Below, one piece after another: positions 10,661 through 21,296 of a DNA stretch of 64,000 nucleotides (within the stretch, counting starts at the first letter, position 1; every line of letters starts with the position of its first letter). The notes below the pieces were generated by a model. The model saw only the letters and a list, made by a program, of their open reading frames with translations, did not search any database and was not told the origin of the DNA. The position numbers and the translations under genes were made by a program. The stretch is from the NCBI GenBank assembly GCA_933228675.1, contig OW121744.1, forward strand, positions 93,394,885 through 93,458,884, given 5' to 3'. The DNA comes from Stomorhina lunata. Lineage: Eukaryota > Arthropoda > Insecta > Diptera > Rhiniidae.

Positions 10661-12060
10661 AGTAGGGCCTTAGCAATATTTTGCTTTTCAGGTTCATAAT
10701 TTTGGAAATTATGGAATGACAATTCTAATTTACTCCATTTTTGATGGTAGGAAGGAATAAAATCCAATACAAATTTTAATTTAAATTAAAATTTTACAAT
10801 ATGCCAAAATGATTTTTTAAAGATGATAAAGTAAATGAAGTCAAAATTTCTGGTAACAATATCAAATTTTTAAAAATAACCAAAAATTAGTCAATTTTTA
10901 CTTTTATTTTAGAAGTACTTAACAACTTGGATTTTGTGGATTAGTGTAATTTAATAACTTGCTTTGAACCTGCTGGCAACACTTTATTCTTAAAAAAACT
11001 TTATGGCATCTCTATTAGTTCTAAAAAAAATCTCACCACCAATTCTATAAATAAACTTTTACTCAACACGAAGTTGAATTTCTTCACTAACACACAAACT
11101 ACACATTGTGCTACCAAAGCTGAATGCCTCGATGGCATAGAAAGCAAGAGCGTCTATTTATAGTTAGTTCCTGAAGGGGGAATCCGGGTTCATTTCCTCT
11201 ACTAGTAGGGTTTCCAAAAATTTATATCTGGGTTTTTTTCAAGAATTTATATCTCCTTCTTAGTTTGGCAAGAGTCTTCAGAAAATCCTTAGCGATTGAA
11301 AACTCTAATCAAAGAAGGTAGAACGAATCGTTCGCTCGGCCGTACCTGCAACGGTCCTTTAATGACTGTTACCAGGTCCCGTGAAATCAATACGAGCGCG
11401 TACACTTTATTTTGCAACACTTTTAATAAACCTTTACATTTCAATAAAAATGTAATGTATTCGTTTGATTGACGTCAATTATTAGTGCAAATATCTGCCA
11501 AGGCCTGCAGGGGTGGAGCGAATCAGAAGTTCCTTATTTTTAATGACTCTGAAATCAGTCTGAATTTGCCGATGGCATATATATATATTGGCTTTAAATA
11601 CCGCTCGGCTAAGACTAAAGTGGACTTTGGTGGCCAGTATACATCACATCTAAGGTGATATGAACATATTTATCCTCAAATTACTGGTTAAGAAATATGT
11701 CGATATTACTTTCGCCGTTGACAGTCATGGTGGGTGGGGGTGAGCTTTCGCTCTCATCTACATTAGAATTAACCCAATTCGACGTTTTTGTATGCTTACC
11801 TACGACTTATCTAGATATTGGCTCCATCGCTTAAGTACTTTGTAGCTTCACTTGGTACTTTTCCATCTGTTAAATATCAGCATTTTAAGTTAAGTTGCAG
11901 AGGAGGTGCTCTAATCCATTTGCTCAATATTCTCGATAAATATAAATTTTATGTGACTGTTGTCTAGGAATTTAGAATGGAATGGTGACCTGTATTACGA
12001 ATTTGATTTATAGTTAGAAATAAAATGCGAAATCTTCGTACTAGGTTCAACCGATTAAAC
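10660..12060. other. Unrecognised spacer, likely decayed repeat DNA
   Basis: No open reading frame or RNA gene is supported here. Composition rises in GC at about 11320-11420 and 11500-11760, which suggests old transposon sequence. I could not assign it to a family. Confidence 0.4.
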
Positions 12061-12099
12061 GAAAGGTTAGCGACAATACGCTTTAAAGCTAAGTACTTC

Positions 12100-12870
12100 T
12101 ATCTGAGCCTAAAACTTTGACGTCTGACGAGGAGTGCCGCAAAGTCACGGCTGAAAAAACTGTAGTCTACATGGCAACTCTGAAGTCTGTAGTTACGCCT
12201 GGAACCTTAGAAAGGTATACAAAAAGGAGAAAGGCAACACATTATTTTGAAGAAAAATATAGAAATGGAGAGATGTGTGTTTGAGGAAATTGAAATGTAT
12301 TAGAGACAAAATGAAGTGCGTAAATTTTACAAAAAAGTTAAAAACCATACAAATGGTTTTGGCAATTGTATCGTCTCTTGTAGGGAGACGACAGAAAGCG
12401 TACTAAAACTATGGAAGGACCACTTTTGCAAATTGTTGGTCTCAAACGAAAGTGACCAAGATGATATACCTAAACAAATCAACGATGACGGCATTACCAA
12501 CAAATGAGGTTAGAATAGCGGGTGCCGGTGGATTGCCAGTATAGCCGAAAGTGATGTTTATATGAACCATATGGTTTTTATAAGTAAACTAATGCAGTAT
12601 TAGTGCAAATTTTCCAGTCTTAAAAAAAGGTTAAAACTGTAAAGTGGTATAGGCCGACTTTCACTTGCATGAATAGAACGGGTGTACATAGAATATCACA
12701 AGGAATGAGAAATTCTAAATATCCTGAAAAGACTAAAACCAAAAGTTAAGGAAATAATTGGGACCTACCAATACGGCTTTAGATCAGATAAATTTAGCAC
12801 TGACCAGATCTTCACACTACTTCAAATCCTGGAGAAGACCCAATTGACAGTGCTTTTGTCAGCTCAATAA
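12100..12870 (+). pseudogene. Decayed RTE-like non-LTR retrotransposon (endonuclease/RT linker and RT start)
   Basis: The + strand shows VRKFYKKVKNHTNGFGN and then LKLWKDHFCKLL (12310-12440), which matches the linker upstream of the RT domain in RTE-type LINEs. Further on, at about 12740-12840, it reads EIIGTYQYGFRSDKFSTDQIF, close to the early RT motif 'YQ.GFR..RST.DQIF'. Frameshifts and stops separate these blocks and the catalytic YADD region is absent. It is an old 5'- and 3'-truncated copy. Confidence 0.75.
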
Positions 12871-12919
12871 GAACGAAGATATTAAAGGCAATGTCTGAGA
12901 CTGGTATCTATAGATTTGG

Positions 12920-13958
12920 GGATACAAACTACAATCAGAAAGAATGGGGGTATATTGAGATTGTCATTCCGTTTGTAAGTTCCTAAATATTGGCTCAAAA
13001 ACCCAAAGGGATATGTATTTTGAATCCTTATGAAATTCGGACTGTCAGACTGTTTGTCTGTTGAAGGCACGATAGGGCCTAAACAAAAGGAGCTAGGTCA
13101 CTAAAACTTAACAAAAATATTTTTCATTTCTTGAAAAATTTTAATATTGAAATTGGGCGAAGTCGGTTCACATTTGACCATAGCTCCCGTATAACCTCGC
13201 CTGGGCTAATCACTTATAAATGACAAATTAAACCAGGTATGATGAAAAAAAGAGTAGAGAAGATTTATATTTAACCATAGCTCTCATATAAAACACTTAC
13301 GGAAACAGCCTAAATTCCACCTAAAATACACTTAAATGCCAATAAATCTAAAACTTTGACTGATATAACCACTAAATTTGGTACAAGGAAGTCTTATGTC
13401 AATGCTAGCCAGTGTGAAAAATTTTGTCACAATCGATCACCCATAGCTCCCAAAAATGGGGTTTATGTCCGTTTGTCCGTCAGATAAAAGCGCGATAGCT
13501 CCTTAAGTACAAGAGCTAGAGAGACACAATTTTACAAAAGTATTTTTGATATGTTTTAAAAGTTGTGTACTGAAAATGTGCGAAATCGGTTCACATTTAG
13601 TTAGAGCTCCCATATAACCCCGCCACGGGAATCACATTTATGCTGATAAATATAATACAATTCTAATAGCTATGGCAACTAAACTCAGAATAGAGATGTT
13701 TTATGCAGCTTTTTGTTGGTATATTAAATGTTTTAGGAATCGGTCCATATTTGTCCATAGCATTCATATAAAAACCACTCCCGGAAACCACTAAAATGCC
13801 ACAAAGGCCAGTTAAAAGCTATTATATTATAAACTATGACAGCTATGGCCACTAACTTTTTCAATAATAAGCTTTATATAAAAACCAGCCAATGTATAAG
13901 ATTTTGTGACAATCAGTCATCATTTAACTATAGTTCTTACATATATAATATCTTCTTT
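12920..13958 (+). mobile_element. HINE/DINE-1-like element, subfamily B, 5' part
   Basis: The block TTGAGATTGTCATTCCGTTTG and what follows is the reverse complement of the right end of the large element at 46055-49162. It includes the CAGACTGTTTGTCTGTTGAAG microsatellite zone and repeated 'CCCATATAACCCCGCC' phrases. It is cut at about 13958 by the start of a subfamily A element, which supplies a relative age: A inserted after B. Confidence 0.75.
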
Positions 13959-14746
13959 TTATACCCTTCACCACCATAGGTGGAAAGGGTATTATAAGTT
14001 TGTGCCGATGTATGTAACGCAAAGAAATATTTATTTACCTTTTAGTATACCAATAGGCTTAGAATCACTTTCTGAACTTTCTGAGTCGATTTAGCGACGT
14101 CAGTCCGTCTGGCTGGCTGGACCCCCATGTAAACCATGTAATCAAAGTACAGGTCGCAATTTTAAAGATAATTTGATGAAATTTGACACAGATAATTTTT
14201 TTTAATTTCAATGGCTATTGAAATTCGTCAAAATCGGTTCATTACTTATGGTACCTCCCGTAGGTCCTACTTCCCGGAATTGATATATTGGCCACAAATA
14301 TAAATATTTTTTAATGAAATTTTAAAAAAATACTGCTTATGTAAATTATAATCACTGCACCAAATTTCTTTCAAATCAGTCCACATTTGACCATAGCTCC
14401 CATACAAACTTTTCTTTAAAAACGCACTAAATGAGACAAAAATCACTAAAACGCTCGTAAATATAAAGATAATGAGAATTTCAAGTTTATTTTTTGCACA
14501 CATAATTTCTGTAACAACTGCAATCAATTTGCCAAATTTCGAGATAATCGGTCCACATTTGACCCTAGCTCTCATATAAATCCTAATGACGGAAACGGCT
14601 GAAATATATAAGTTTTGAGAAAATGTTTGTATGATGGTAAAATTTAGCAAATATTTGTCTTTATATAGGAAAAATTAATACCTTTGACCTTAGTGGTGAA
14701 GGGTATCGTATGGTCGGGCTTGACCGATAGCACTTTCTTACTTGTT
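13959..14746 (+). mobile_element. HINE/DINE-1-like element, subfamily A, full-length copy
   Basis: It begins with TTATACCCTTCACCACC and the CCACCATAGGTGG hairpin. The diverged GTCCGTCTGGCTGG microsatellite comes next, and it ends with GGTGAAGGGTATCG, a GGTCGGGCTTGACC hairpin and CTTACTTGTTT. Length is about 790 bp. The start and end carry the short inverted motif ATACCCTTCACC/GGTGAAGGGTAT. No coding capacity is present, as expected for HINEs. Confidence 0.85.
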
Positions 14747-15590
14747 TTTCAATTAATTTTAAAGTTTGAATAATTAACTCCAAAAAATTATATGAAATAT
14801 GTTTCTAAATTGAATATAATTTGATTTTGGATATATAAGATTCGGCAATGAATCAGAAAAATAAAATGAAAACATTCCTTTATTGCTCTGTTTGTAATAT
14901 TATTCTAATTAAAATTACATTAACTCAGTTAAATTACCTTAAACATTTTTAGGTCAAATGTTGTCGGAATATTAATGTACATAATTGATTTTCGATAAGT
15001 TTAAGAAATTTTCTATAAGAGATTTATTTAAAAGTAAAATTCAAAGCAAAAAAAAAAAAAAAAAATGGACTATTTTAAATGATATGGAAGACTAGAAAAA
15101 GAAACTCTAAATATAAATTTCTTAGACAATTCTTAGGTTCTTAACATAAATTTTCTAATTAAAATTACGCTCACGCAAACGCTTTAGAAAATGTTCGGGT
15201 CGGGAACATAAACTTTAAGATTATATAAAATAAATTAAAATAATTTTATAACAAGAACTTTTTTTTTTTGAAGTCTCTTTATTATTTGCAAATTAGTTAT
15301 GTGACATCATCCTCATCCGTCAATATCACAGAAAAATGTACAAGAGTTCTGTCATAAAAGGCCTAAAGGGATTTTATCTTGAAAGTCTAGATTCTAGACA
15401 CTAGAATCTAAAGTAAAATAATTGAATATAATATTTTTAATATTATATTTTTGTTTGTTTGATAATTTGCTGTTTTTTTTTATTAAAGCAATAACGAAAT
15501 AATAAAATTATTTTAAGTCAACAAAACATAAACAATTATTTATCATTAGAATTTTTTTTGTTTCGATCCCAGGCATGTAAAAGTAATTAG
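14747..15590. other. AT-rich spacer
   Basis: No gene or element boundary is visible. There are poly-A (15050-15066) and poly-T tracts, and a short imperfect palindrome around 15385-15412 (TCTAGATTCTAGACACTAGA). Confidence 0.5.
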
Positions 15591-15971
15591 AACTTGACAA
15601 AATGTTAATGATTCGGCTGTGCCGAATCTTATATACCCACCATCAAGTTGTGTTAAATTTAGAGACATATCTCATATATTTTTACGAGGGTGCAGCAAAT
15701 TCAAAATGTGGACCAAATTCGAAAAAAGTTTTTACACTAGTTGGTATTGTTAGTCAAATATTTGGACTAAATTCGGTTGCAGGAGCTTTATAGTTCAACA
15801 TTTAAGAGTATGTAAGTGGTTTCTCTTGTATTTACTTTGAACAAAATTCTTTATAGTAACCGGATATGGTATATAAAGTCGTATATAAAGTCTGGACATT
15901 TTTACAATATTAATATGATGCTTGTACCTCCGAATCTTTTTGATTGTAGATATAAAAAAGGGGATGTTATA

Positions 15972-16655
15972 TCGGGTGTTTTTTATTGAGGTATAGAACT
16001 TTAAGTTGGCATCACTTTTTTAACTGGCGGCCAGTGACGTCGAACAGAGCGCACCGAAGAAACAATTGCCGCTGTAGAGCAAAGTGTTGAAGAGGACCCG
16101 AATGAATCGATTCGCCACCGTGCACAGCAATTGGAGCTTTGTCCATCCACTTTATGGAAGATTTTGCGCAAAGATCTTGGCTTGCGACCTTACAAGATCC
16201 AGCTTGTGCAAGAATTAAAGCCGCGAGGCCATGCAATGCGTCGTGATTTTGGTGTATGGGCCGAAAATGAGATTGATCTCGATGCTGATTTTCATCGCAA
16301 ATTGGTCAATTGGCCACCAAGATCGTGCGATTTGACACTACTGGATTATTTTCTTTGGGGATATGTGAAGTCGCTCGTCTACGCCAACAAACCAGAAACG
16401 TTAGGGGACTTGGAAGCCAACATTCGTGGCGTTATTGCCAACATACGGCCCCATATGCTCGAAAAAGTAGTTGAAAATTGGACCTGTAGAATTGACTTTA
16501 TTCGAGCCAGCCGCGGCGGCCACATGCCCGAAATCATATTTAAGCATTAATGGCATAAAATTATCCTTCCAATAAAGCCAAATTGATGGACATTAAAACT
16601 ATTTTCTTGTGTTTTATTTCAATTCGAAGTTCTATACCTCTAAAAAAAACACCCA
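15972..16655 (+). mobile_element. Internally deleted mariner (DD41D type) nested in HINE B
   Basis: Terminal inverted repeats are GGGTGTTTTTTATTGAGG (from 15974) and, at the right, CCTCTAAAAAAAACACCC, both continuing into GTATAGAACTT/AAGTTCTATAC. Compared with the copy at 46571-47851, about 240 bp near the 5' end and about 370 bp in the middle are missing. The inserted sequence is at the same HINE position as the other copy. Confidence 0.9.
16035..16550 (+). pseudogene. Truncated mariner transposase
   Basis: A continuous frame begins within the lost 5' part (RRTERTEETIAAVEQ) and reads LCPSTLWKILRKDLGLRPYK, part of the second helix-turn-helix. It then jumps from DLDADFHRK directly to LVNWPPRSCDLTLLDYFLWG and ends MPEIIFKH-TAA. 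The deletion removes the first two catalytic aspartates (SDEAHF and DGAT blocks), so it cannot be active. At about 16262 it keeps the base that is missing in the other copy. Confidence 0.9.
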
Positions 16656-17398
16656 TTATATATGTTAGAATTATAGCCAAATGTAGACCGATTGTAACAA
16701 AATTTTACACACTGACTGGCTTATTCTTGCAAAATTTAGTGGCCATAGCTGTCATAGTTTCTAATTTAATAGCTTTTAACTGGCCTTTGCTACAGTTTTT
16801 TGGTTTCCGGGAGTGTTTTTTATGTGAAAGGTATAGTCAAATATGGACCGATTCCTATAAAATTTGATATACTGGCCAATAGTTGCATAAAACTTTTCTA
16901 CTCTAAATTTAGTCGTCATAGCTATTACAATTGTATTCAATTTATCAGTATTAATGTGTTTCCCGGGGCGGGGTTATATGGGAGGTCTAACTAAATGTGA
17001 ACCGATTTCGCCTGTTTTTAGTACACAACTTCTACAACATATCAAAAATACTTTTGTAAAATTTTGTCTTTCTAGCTCTTTTTGTTAAGGCGCTATCGAG
17101 CTTTTCTCTGAAGGAAAGACAGACATAAACCCCCTTTTCTTTTTGTATTTTTGTGTTTCCGAAAGTTTTTTATATGGGAGCTACGGTCAAATGGTGACCG
17201 ATTCTGACAAAATTTTGCACACTGGCTCAAATTTAGTGGTTATATCTGTTATAGTTTCAGATTTATTGGCATTTAATTGTACTTTAGGTGAAATTTAGGC
17301 TGTTTCCATAAGTTTTTTGTATGGGAGCTATGGCTAAATGTGAACCGATTTTGATGAAATTTTTTGTGCTGCCTAGTACTTTTTTTTTCATCATCCCA

Positions 17399-17440
17399 CT
17401 GTGCATTGGTAGGTCCCAATTATTTCGTAACTTTTTTCAC
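17399..17440 (-). pseudogene. Short RTE retrotransposon scrap
   Basis: Read on the minus strand, AAATAATTGGGACCTACCAAT matches the RTE relic at about 12751-12770 (same bases, same coding block EIIGTYQ). It is only about 35-40 bp long and sits between the end of HINE B and the SINE-like unit. Confidence 0.55.
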
Positions 17441-17454
17441 AAAGTATGGCCGAT

Positions 17455-17650
17455 GTGAACCGCCGTAATATAGCAGGTTAGTCGTCCGCTTAACATACCA
17501 GAGGTCCCAAGTTCGATCCCCGGCCAGACCTACATGAAAAAAGTAGTACCCGTCTTCCAATTGAAATGTTGTCGGGGAATTGCATATATATGGCCGATAG
17601 CATCTAATGCTGGTGTAGGGTATCAACATATGATGAAATAAAAATACTTA
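17455..17650 (+). mobile_element. tRNA-derived SINE-like element
   Basis: The 5' part looks like a degenerate tRNA with an A box (ATATAGCAGGTTAGTCG, about 17469-17485), an AAC-like anticodon region (CGCTTAACATACC) and a B box (AAGTTCGATCCCCGG, from 17509). The layout is closest to tRNA-Val. About 110 bp of unrelated sequence follows, ending in an A-rich tail (GATGAAATAAAAATAC). The stems do not pair well enough for a working tRNA gene. The SINE call is inferred from the A/B boxes plus tail; a second copy is not visible in this window. Confidence 0.5.
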
Positions 17651-17899
17651 ATTTTTGCATTGAATATTTTACTTTAAGCCAAATCATCATCTTGAACTGA
17701 CCGCCAATGTAGTTTTATTGTTATTGGCTATTGATGAGTATGAATTTTTTTCAAAATGTTTTGAAAAAAAATATTAAAAATTAATTGCAAGTACTTAATA
17801 AACCATGAGAATTATTAAATAAATATGACTTGTTTTAAACATATTTATGTTATGACTTAGTAATGATATATTAGTAATGATAAATTTTTTAAATAATTC

Positions 17900-19222
17900 C
17901 CCAGTAAAACTTTTCATTACCAAATAATGAGTTAAACAGTTAAACTATTGAACACGAACTACTTACTCATTCGCTGTTTAAGTCATTACATTAACATGGG
18001 GATGTCATTGGAGGCAAGTACTTACCAATTGCAGAAAAGTAATGACTTAAGTAAGCAATTTGAAAGCAACAACAACAACAGCAACAACTTTTTTGTTGTT
18101 GTTTTATTAAAAACATATATTTTGAAACGAAATACAAAATTTTTTTTATGATCCCATGGGGGCTCGAACCCAGACCCTCCGACTGCTAGGCAGAGACTCT
18201 TCCACTGAGCTACTTCATATGTTGAAAACTTAGCAGCTTATAATTAATATATACAATTTTTATTTTTAGATCCAAAATCATGTGAAAATAACTTTGTTTT
18301 TCTCTGCTTTTTTTTTGCTTTGTTGTAATTTTTGGAAAAATATTTTTATACGATTTTTTGTAATTATTTTAAAACTTTTTTGTAATTATTTTAAAACTTT
18401 TTTAAAATTATTTTAAAACTTAAACAATTTAAATCTTCTTTTTTGTATAAGTTTTTACATAAGATTGACTCTTACTTACTTAAATATTACAACCTGTTAA
18501 GGTCAAAGTCCGAGCATATTTTAGAATTCCATGGATTTCGATCTTGTGCGAATATTCTCCAATTTTATAGGCCAAGCTTTGAAAAATGTTCCTCTACTTG
18601 GTCTTTCTATCGAAGTTTCGGACAGCCTCCTCTAACATTAGGTAGTGAGACATTTCAATTCTAATTTTATCCTCTTCATTGTATTTTTTTTAAGAGAGTG
18701 TTACTAGCCCGTAATCCTAACCCATTTTTATCGATCTTATGGGACAACTCTCGGAACATGTTAACTCACAATATTAATGGGTGTTACACTAGCTCCCCAG
18801 GTGATACCATGAGGAAGTGTGTGTCCACAGTTGAGATGAAGGATGACCCAGATAAGTTGGGCTTACCAAGTTAAGACCAATTAGAATCGTGTTTGGTATT
18901 CAACATCCCCTACATAATCAAAATTGACTCATGACGGTATTTTTTCATTAACGTGAGTTAGTTTTACATTTTTTTACAAAAGATAATATTTAAGTTCTTA
19001 AAATTCAAAAATCATTTAAAAAGACTCTTTTAATAAAAAAAAAACTTAAAAAAAAATTGTTGCCCTTGGTGGGATTTGAACCGGGGCCATTCAGTCTAAA
19101 TTACCATCTTAATTAAAAATAAGTACTTCTATAATAACTTATTATTTATTCGGATGGTATGTTGTAGTCGTTACAAGGTAACCAGTTATCAGAGTACTTG
19201 CCATTACCAAAGTTTTGCTGGG
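17900..19222. mobile_element. Family C element (1.3 kb, terminal inverted repeats CCCAGYAAAACTTT), copy 1
   Basis: The left end is CCCAGTAAAACTTTTCATTACC and the right end reads, in reverse complement, CCCAGCAAAACTTTGGTAATGG, so the termini form an imperfect inverted repeat. Inside are GTAATGACTT-type subrepeats, a CAACAACAACAGCAACAAC/GTTGTTGTTTT hairpin (18070-18105) and a minus-strand tRNA-like segment (18150-18219). A second B-box-like stretch on the minus strand lies at about 19063-19083 (GGTTCAAATCCCACC when reversed). The same unit recurs at 42209-43480 and in fragments at 19467 and 21100. No transposase ORF is present, so it is non-autonomous; the superfamily is unknown to me. Confidence 0.75.
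18150..18219 (-). other. tRNA-Ala-like segment (pseudo-tRNA) within family C element
   Basis: On the minus strand there is an A box (GTAGCTCAGTGGAAGAGT), an anticodon region CTGCCTAGCAGT that would give AGC (alanine) and a B box (GGGTTCGAGCCC). The bases expected to form the acceptor stem do not pair (TATGAAG against TGGGATC), and the T stem is only partly paired. I therefore read it as a tRNA-derived sequence carried by the repeat, and not as a functional tRNA gene. It could still act as an internal Pol III promoter. Confidence 0.6.
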
Positions 19223-19239
19223 TCAATATTATAAAATTG

Positions 19240-20254
19240 TAAACAAGTAAGATTGTTAAATTCGGCTTTGTCGAATCTTATATACCCATTATCTAATTGT
19301 GTTAAATTTTTAAAACATACCTCACATATCTACGAGGGTCCAACTAATTTAAAATGTGGACCAAATTACAAAAAAATTTGTAACGGTAGTTGATGTTATT
19401 GGTAAAATCATTGGACTAAATTCGGTTGCAGTAGCTTTATAGTTCAACATTTAAAAGTAGTATTTTCTTGATGATGGTATTTTTTCAGTACCGTGGGTTA
19501 GTTTTTGTTTACAGAAGGTAATATTAAAGTTTTAAAATTCAAAAATCCTTTTTTTATACAAAAAAAAAAAAAAAATTAAAAAATATTTTGGTCTTGTTGG
19601 GATTTGAACCCGGGCTTTCAGTTCAAATTAAGAATTTAATTACAAATAAGTACTTATGTAATAACTTATTAGTTATTAGGAGGGTATGTTGTAGTCATTA
19701 CAAGGTAAGCAGTTACCAGGGTACATGCCATTACCAAAGTTTTGCTGGGTATCTACTTTCGTAGGTAGGTACGAATGCACCTCCAAATCTTTTTGATTGT
19801 AGATATGAAAAGGGAATGTTATATATAAAAGGAACTTTAGTCAAAAGGTGACCATTTATCACAAAATTTATACACTCTTTGGTATTTATAGAAAGCTTAT
19901 TCATGCAAAATTTAGTGGCTTCAGATGTCTTAGTTTTTAATTTAAAGTATTTAACTGGCGTTTGTGTCATGTTAGTGGTTTCCGGGAGTGGTTTTTATAT
20001 GATATACCAATGATATAGTGACCAATATTATTAAACTTCTCTATTTCAAAATAAGTTTTCATATCTATTACAATTGGATCTAATTTATCCTCATCTTTCC
20101 CGGTGCGGGGCTATATGGGAGCTCTAACTAAATGTGAACCGATTTCGCACATTTTCAATACACAACTTTTTCAAGATATCCAAAATACTTTTGTAAAATT
20201 TTGTCCCTCTGGGTCTTTTCGTTAAGGCGGACAGAGGGACATAAACCCCCTTTT
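19240..20254 (-). mobile_element. HINE subfamily B, minus orientation, without mariner
   Basis: It starts AACAAGTAAGATTGTTAAATTCGG with the hairpin ATTCGGCTTTGTCGAAT and follows the same course as the 15590 and 46055 copies. It is interrupted by a family C fragment at 19467-19750. At about 19808-19830 it reads GGGAATGTTATATATAAAAGG, where the other two copies carry a mariner, so it shows the unoccupied site. The end at the right is cut by the subfamily A element starting at 20255. Confidence 0.75.
19467..19750 (+). mobile_element. Fragment of family C (right end) inserted in HINE B
   Basis: The segment from GATGGTATTTTTTCAGTACC to CCAAAGTTTTGCTGGGT matches the last 280 bp of family C copy 1, including the minus-strand B-box-like TTGGGATTTGAACCCGG. 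HINE B text resumes directly after it. Confidence 0.75.
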
Positions 20255-21039
20255 TTATACCCTTCACCACCATAGGGGGAAAGAGTATTATAAGTTTGTG
20301 CTGATGTATGTAACGCATGGAAATATTTGTCTTAGACCCACCTTTTAGTATACCAATAGGCTTAGAATCACTTTTTGAATCGATTTAGCGATGTCCGTCC
20401 GTCCGTCCGCCTGGCTGGCTGGACCTACATGTAAACCTTGTAATCAAACTACAGGTCGCAATTCTAAAGATAATTTGATGAAATTTGGCACAGATAATTT
20501 TTTTGATAATGGAACCATGCCTATTGAAATTCGTCAAAATCGGTCCATTATTTATGGTACCTCCCATAGGTCCCACTTCCCGGAATTGATATAATGGTCA
20601 CAAATAGCAATATTTTCTCATGAAATTTAAAACAAATACTGCTTATGTAAACTAAAATCACTGTACCAAATCTCGTTAAAATCGGTCCACATTTGACCAT
20701 AGCTTCCATACAAACTTTTCTTTAAAAACGCACTAAATGAGACAAAAATCACTAAAACGCTCGTAAATCTGAAGATAATTGGAATTTTAAGTTTATATAT
20801 ACATTTTTTGTAACAACTACAATCAATTTGCCAAATTTCAAGATAATCGGTCCACATTTGACCCTAGCTTTCATATAAGTCCAAATGACGGAAACAGTAT
20901 AAATGTATAAGTTTTGAGAAAATGTTTGTATGATGGCAAAATTTAGCAAATATTTGTCTTTAAACTAACACTTTTGACCTTAGTGGTAAAGGATATTGTA
21001 TGGTCGGGCTTGATCGACTATACCACTTTCTTACTTGTT
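20255..21039 (+). mobile_element. HINE/DINE-1-like element, subfamily A, full-length copy
   Basis: It has the same termini as the 13959 copy: TTATACCCTTCACCACC at the left, GGTAAAGGATATTGTATGG with a degenerate GTCGGGCTTGATCGAC hairpin and TTACTTGTTT at the right. The microsatellite is GTCCGTCCGTCCGCCTGGCTGGCTGG. Its start abuts a truncated HINE B. Confidence 0.85.
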
Positions 21040-21099
21040 TTTTGATAAAACCAAAAAATGTTGATGGGGAAACCTTTCCTTGACGCGTTTCGATGTTTG

Positions 21100-21296
21100 G
21101 TTAGATTGGTTTTTGTTGTTGTTTTTCAATTGCTTATCCAAGTCATTACTTTTCTTCAATTGGTAAGTGGAGGTAACTTACCTCCAATGAGATCCCCATA
21201 TTAATGTAATGACTTAAACAGCTAATGAGTAAGTAGTTCGTGTTTAATAGTTTAGCTGTTTAACTCATTATTTGGTAATGAAAAATTTTGCTTGGT
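21100..21296 (-). mobile_element. Fragment of family C (left end), minus orientation
   Basis: The reverse complement of this segment matches the first ~190 bp of family C. It includes CATTACCAAATAATGAGTTA, ACACGAACTACTTACTCATT and the AAGTCATTACATTAA subrepeat. It ends ATTTTGCTTGG, close to the family terminus. Confidence 0.75.

Larger units (their letters stand above)
15590..17400 (-). mobile_element. HINE subfamily B, minus orientation, containing a deleted mariner
   Basis: The left end reads TTCGGCTGTGCCGAATCTTATATACCCACC, the reverse complement of a HINE 3' hairpin end. The same start occurs at 46070 and, slightly changed, at 19260. Homology with the 46055-49162 copy continues past the nested mariner ('ATAGCCAAATGTAGACCG', 'TTTCCCGGGGCGGGGTTATATGGGAG', 'GACAGACATAAACCCCC'). 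The 5' end of the element (right side) is lost where other repeats begin near 17400. Confidence 0.75.

Noticed and set aside
18150..18219. Functional tRNA-Ala gene
   Set aside because: The boxes and an AGC-like anticodon are present, but the acceptor stem does not pair and the identical sequence lies inside a dispersed repeat.
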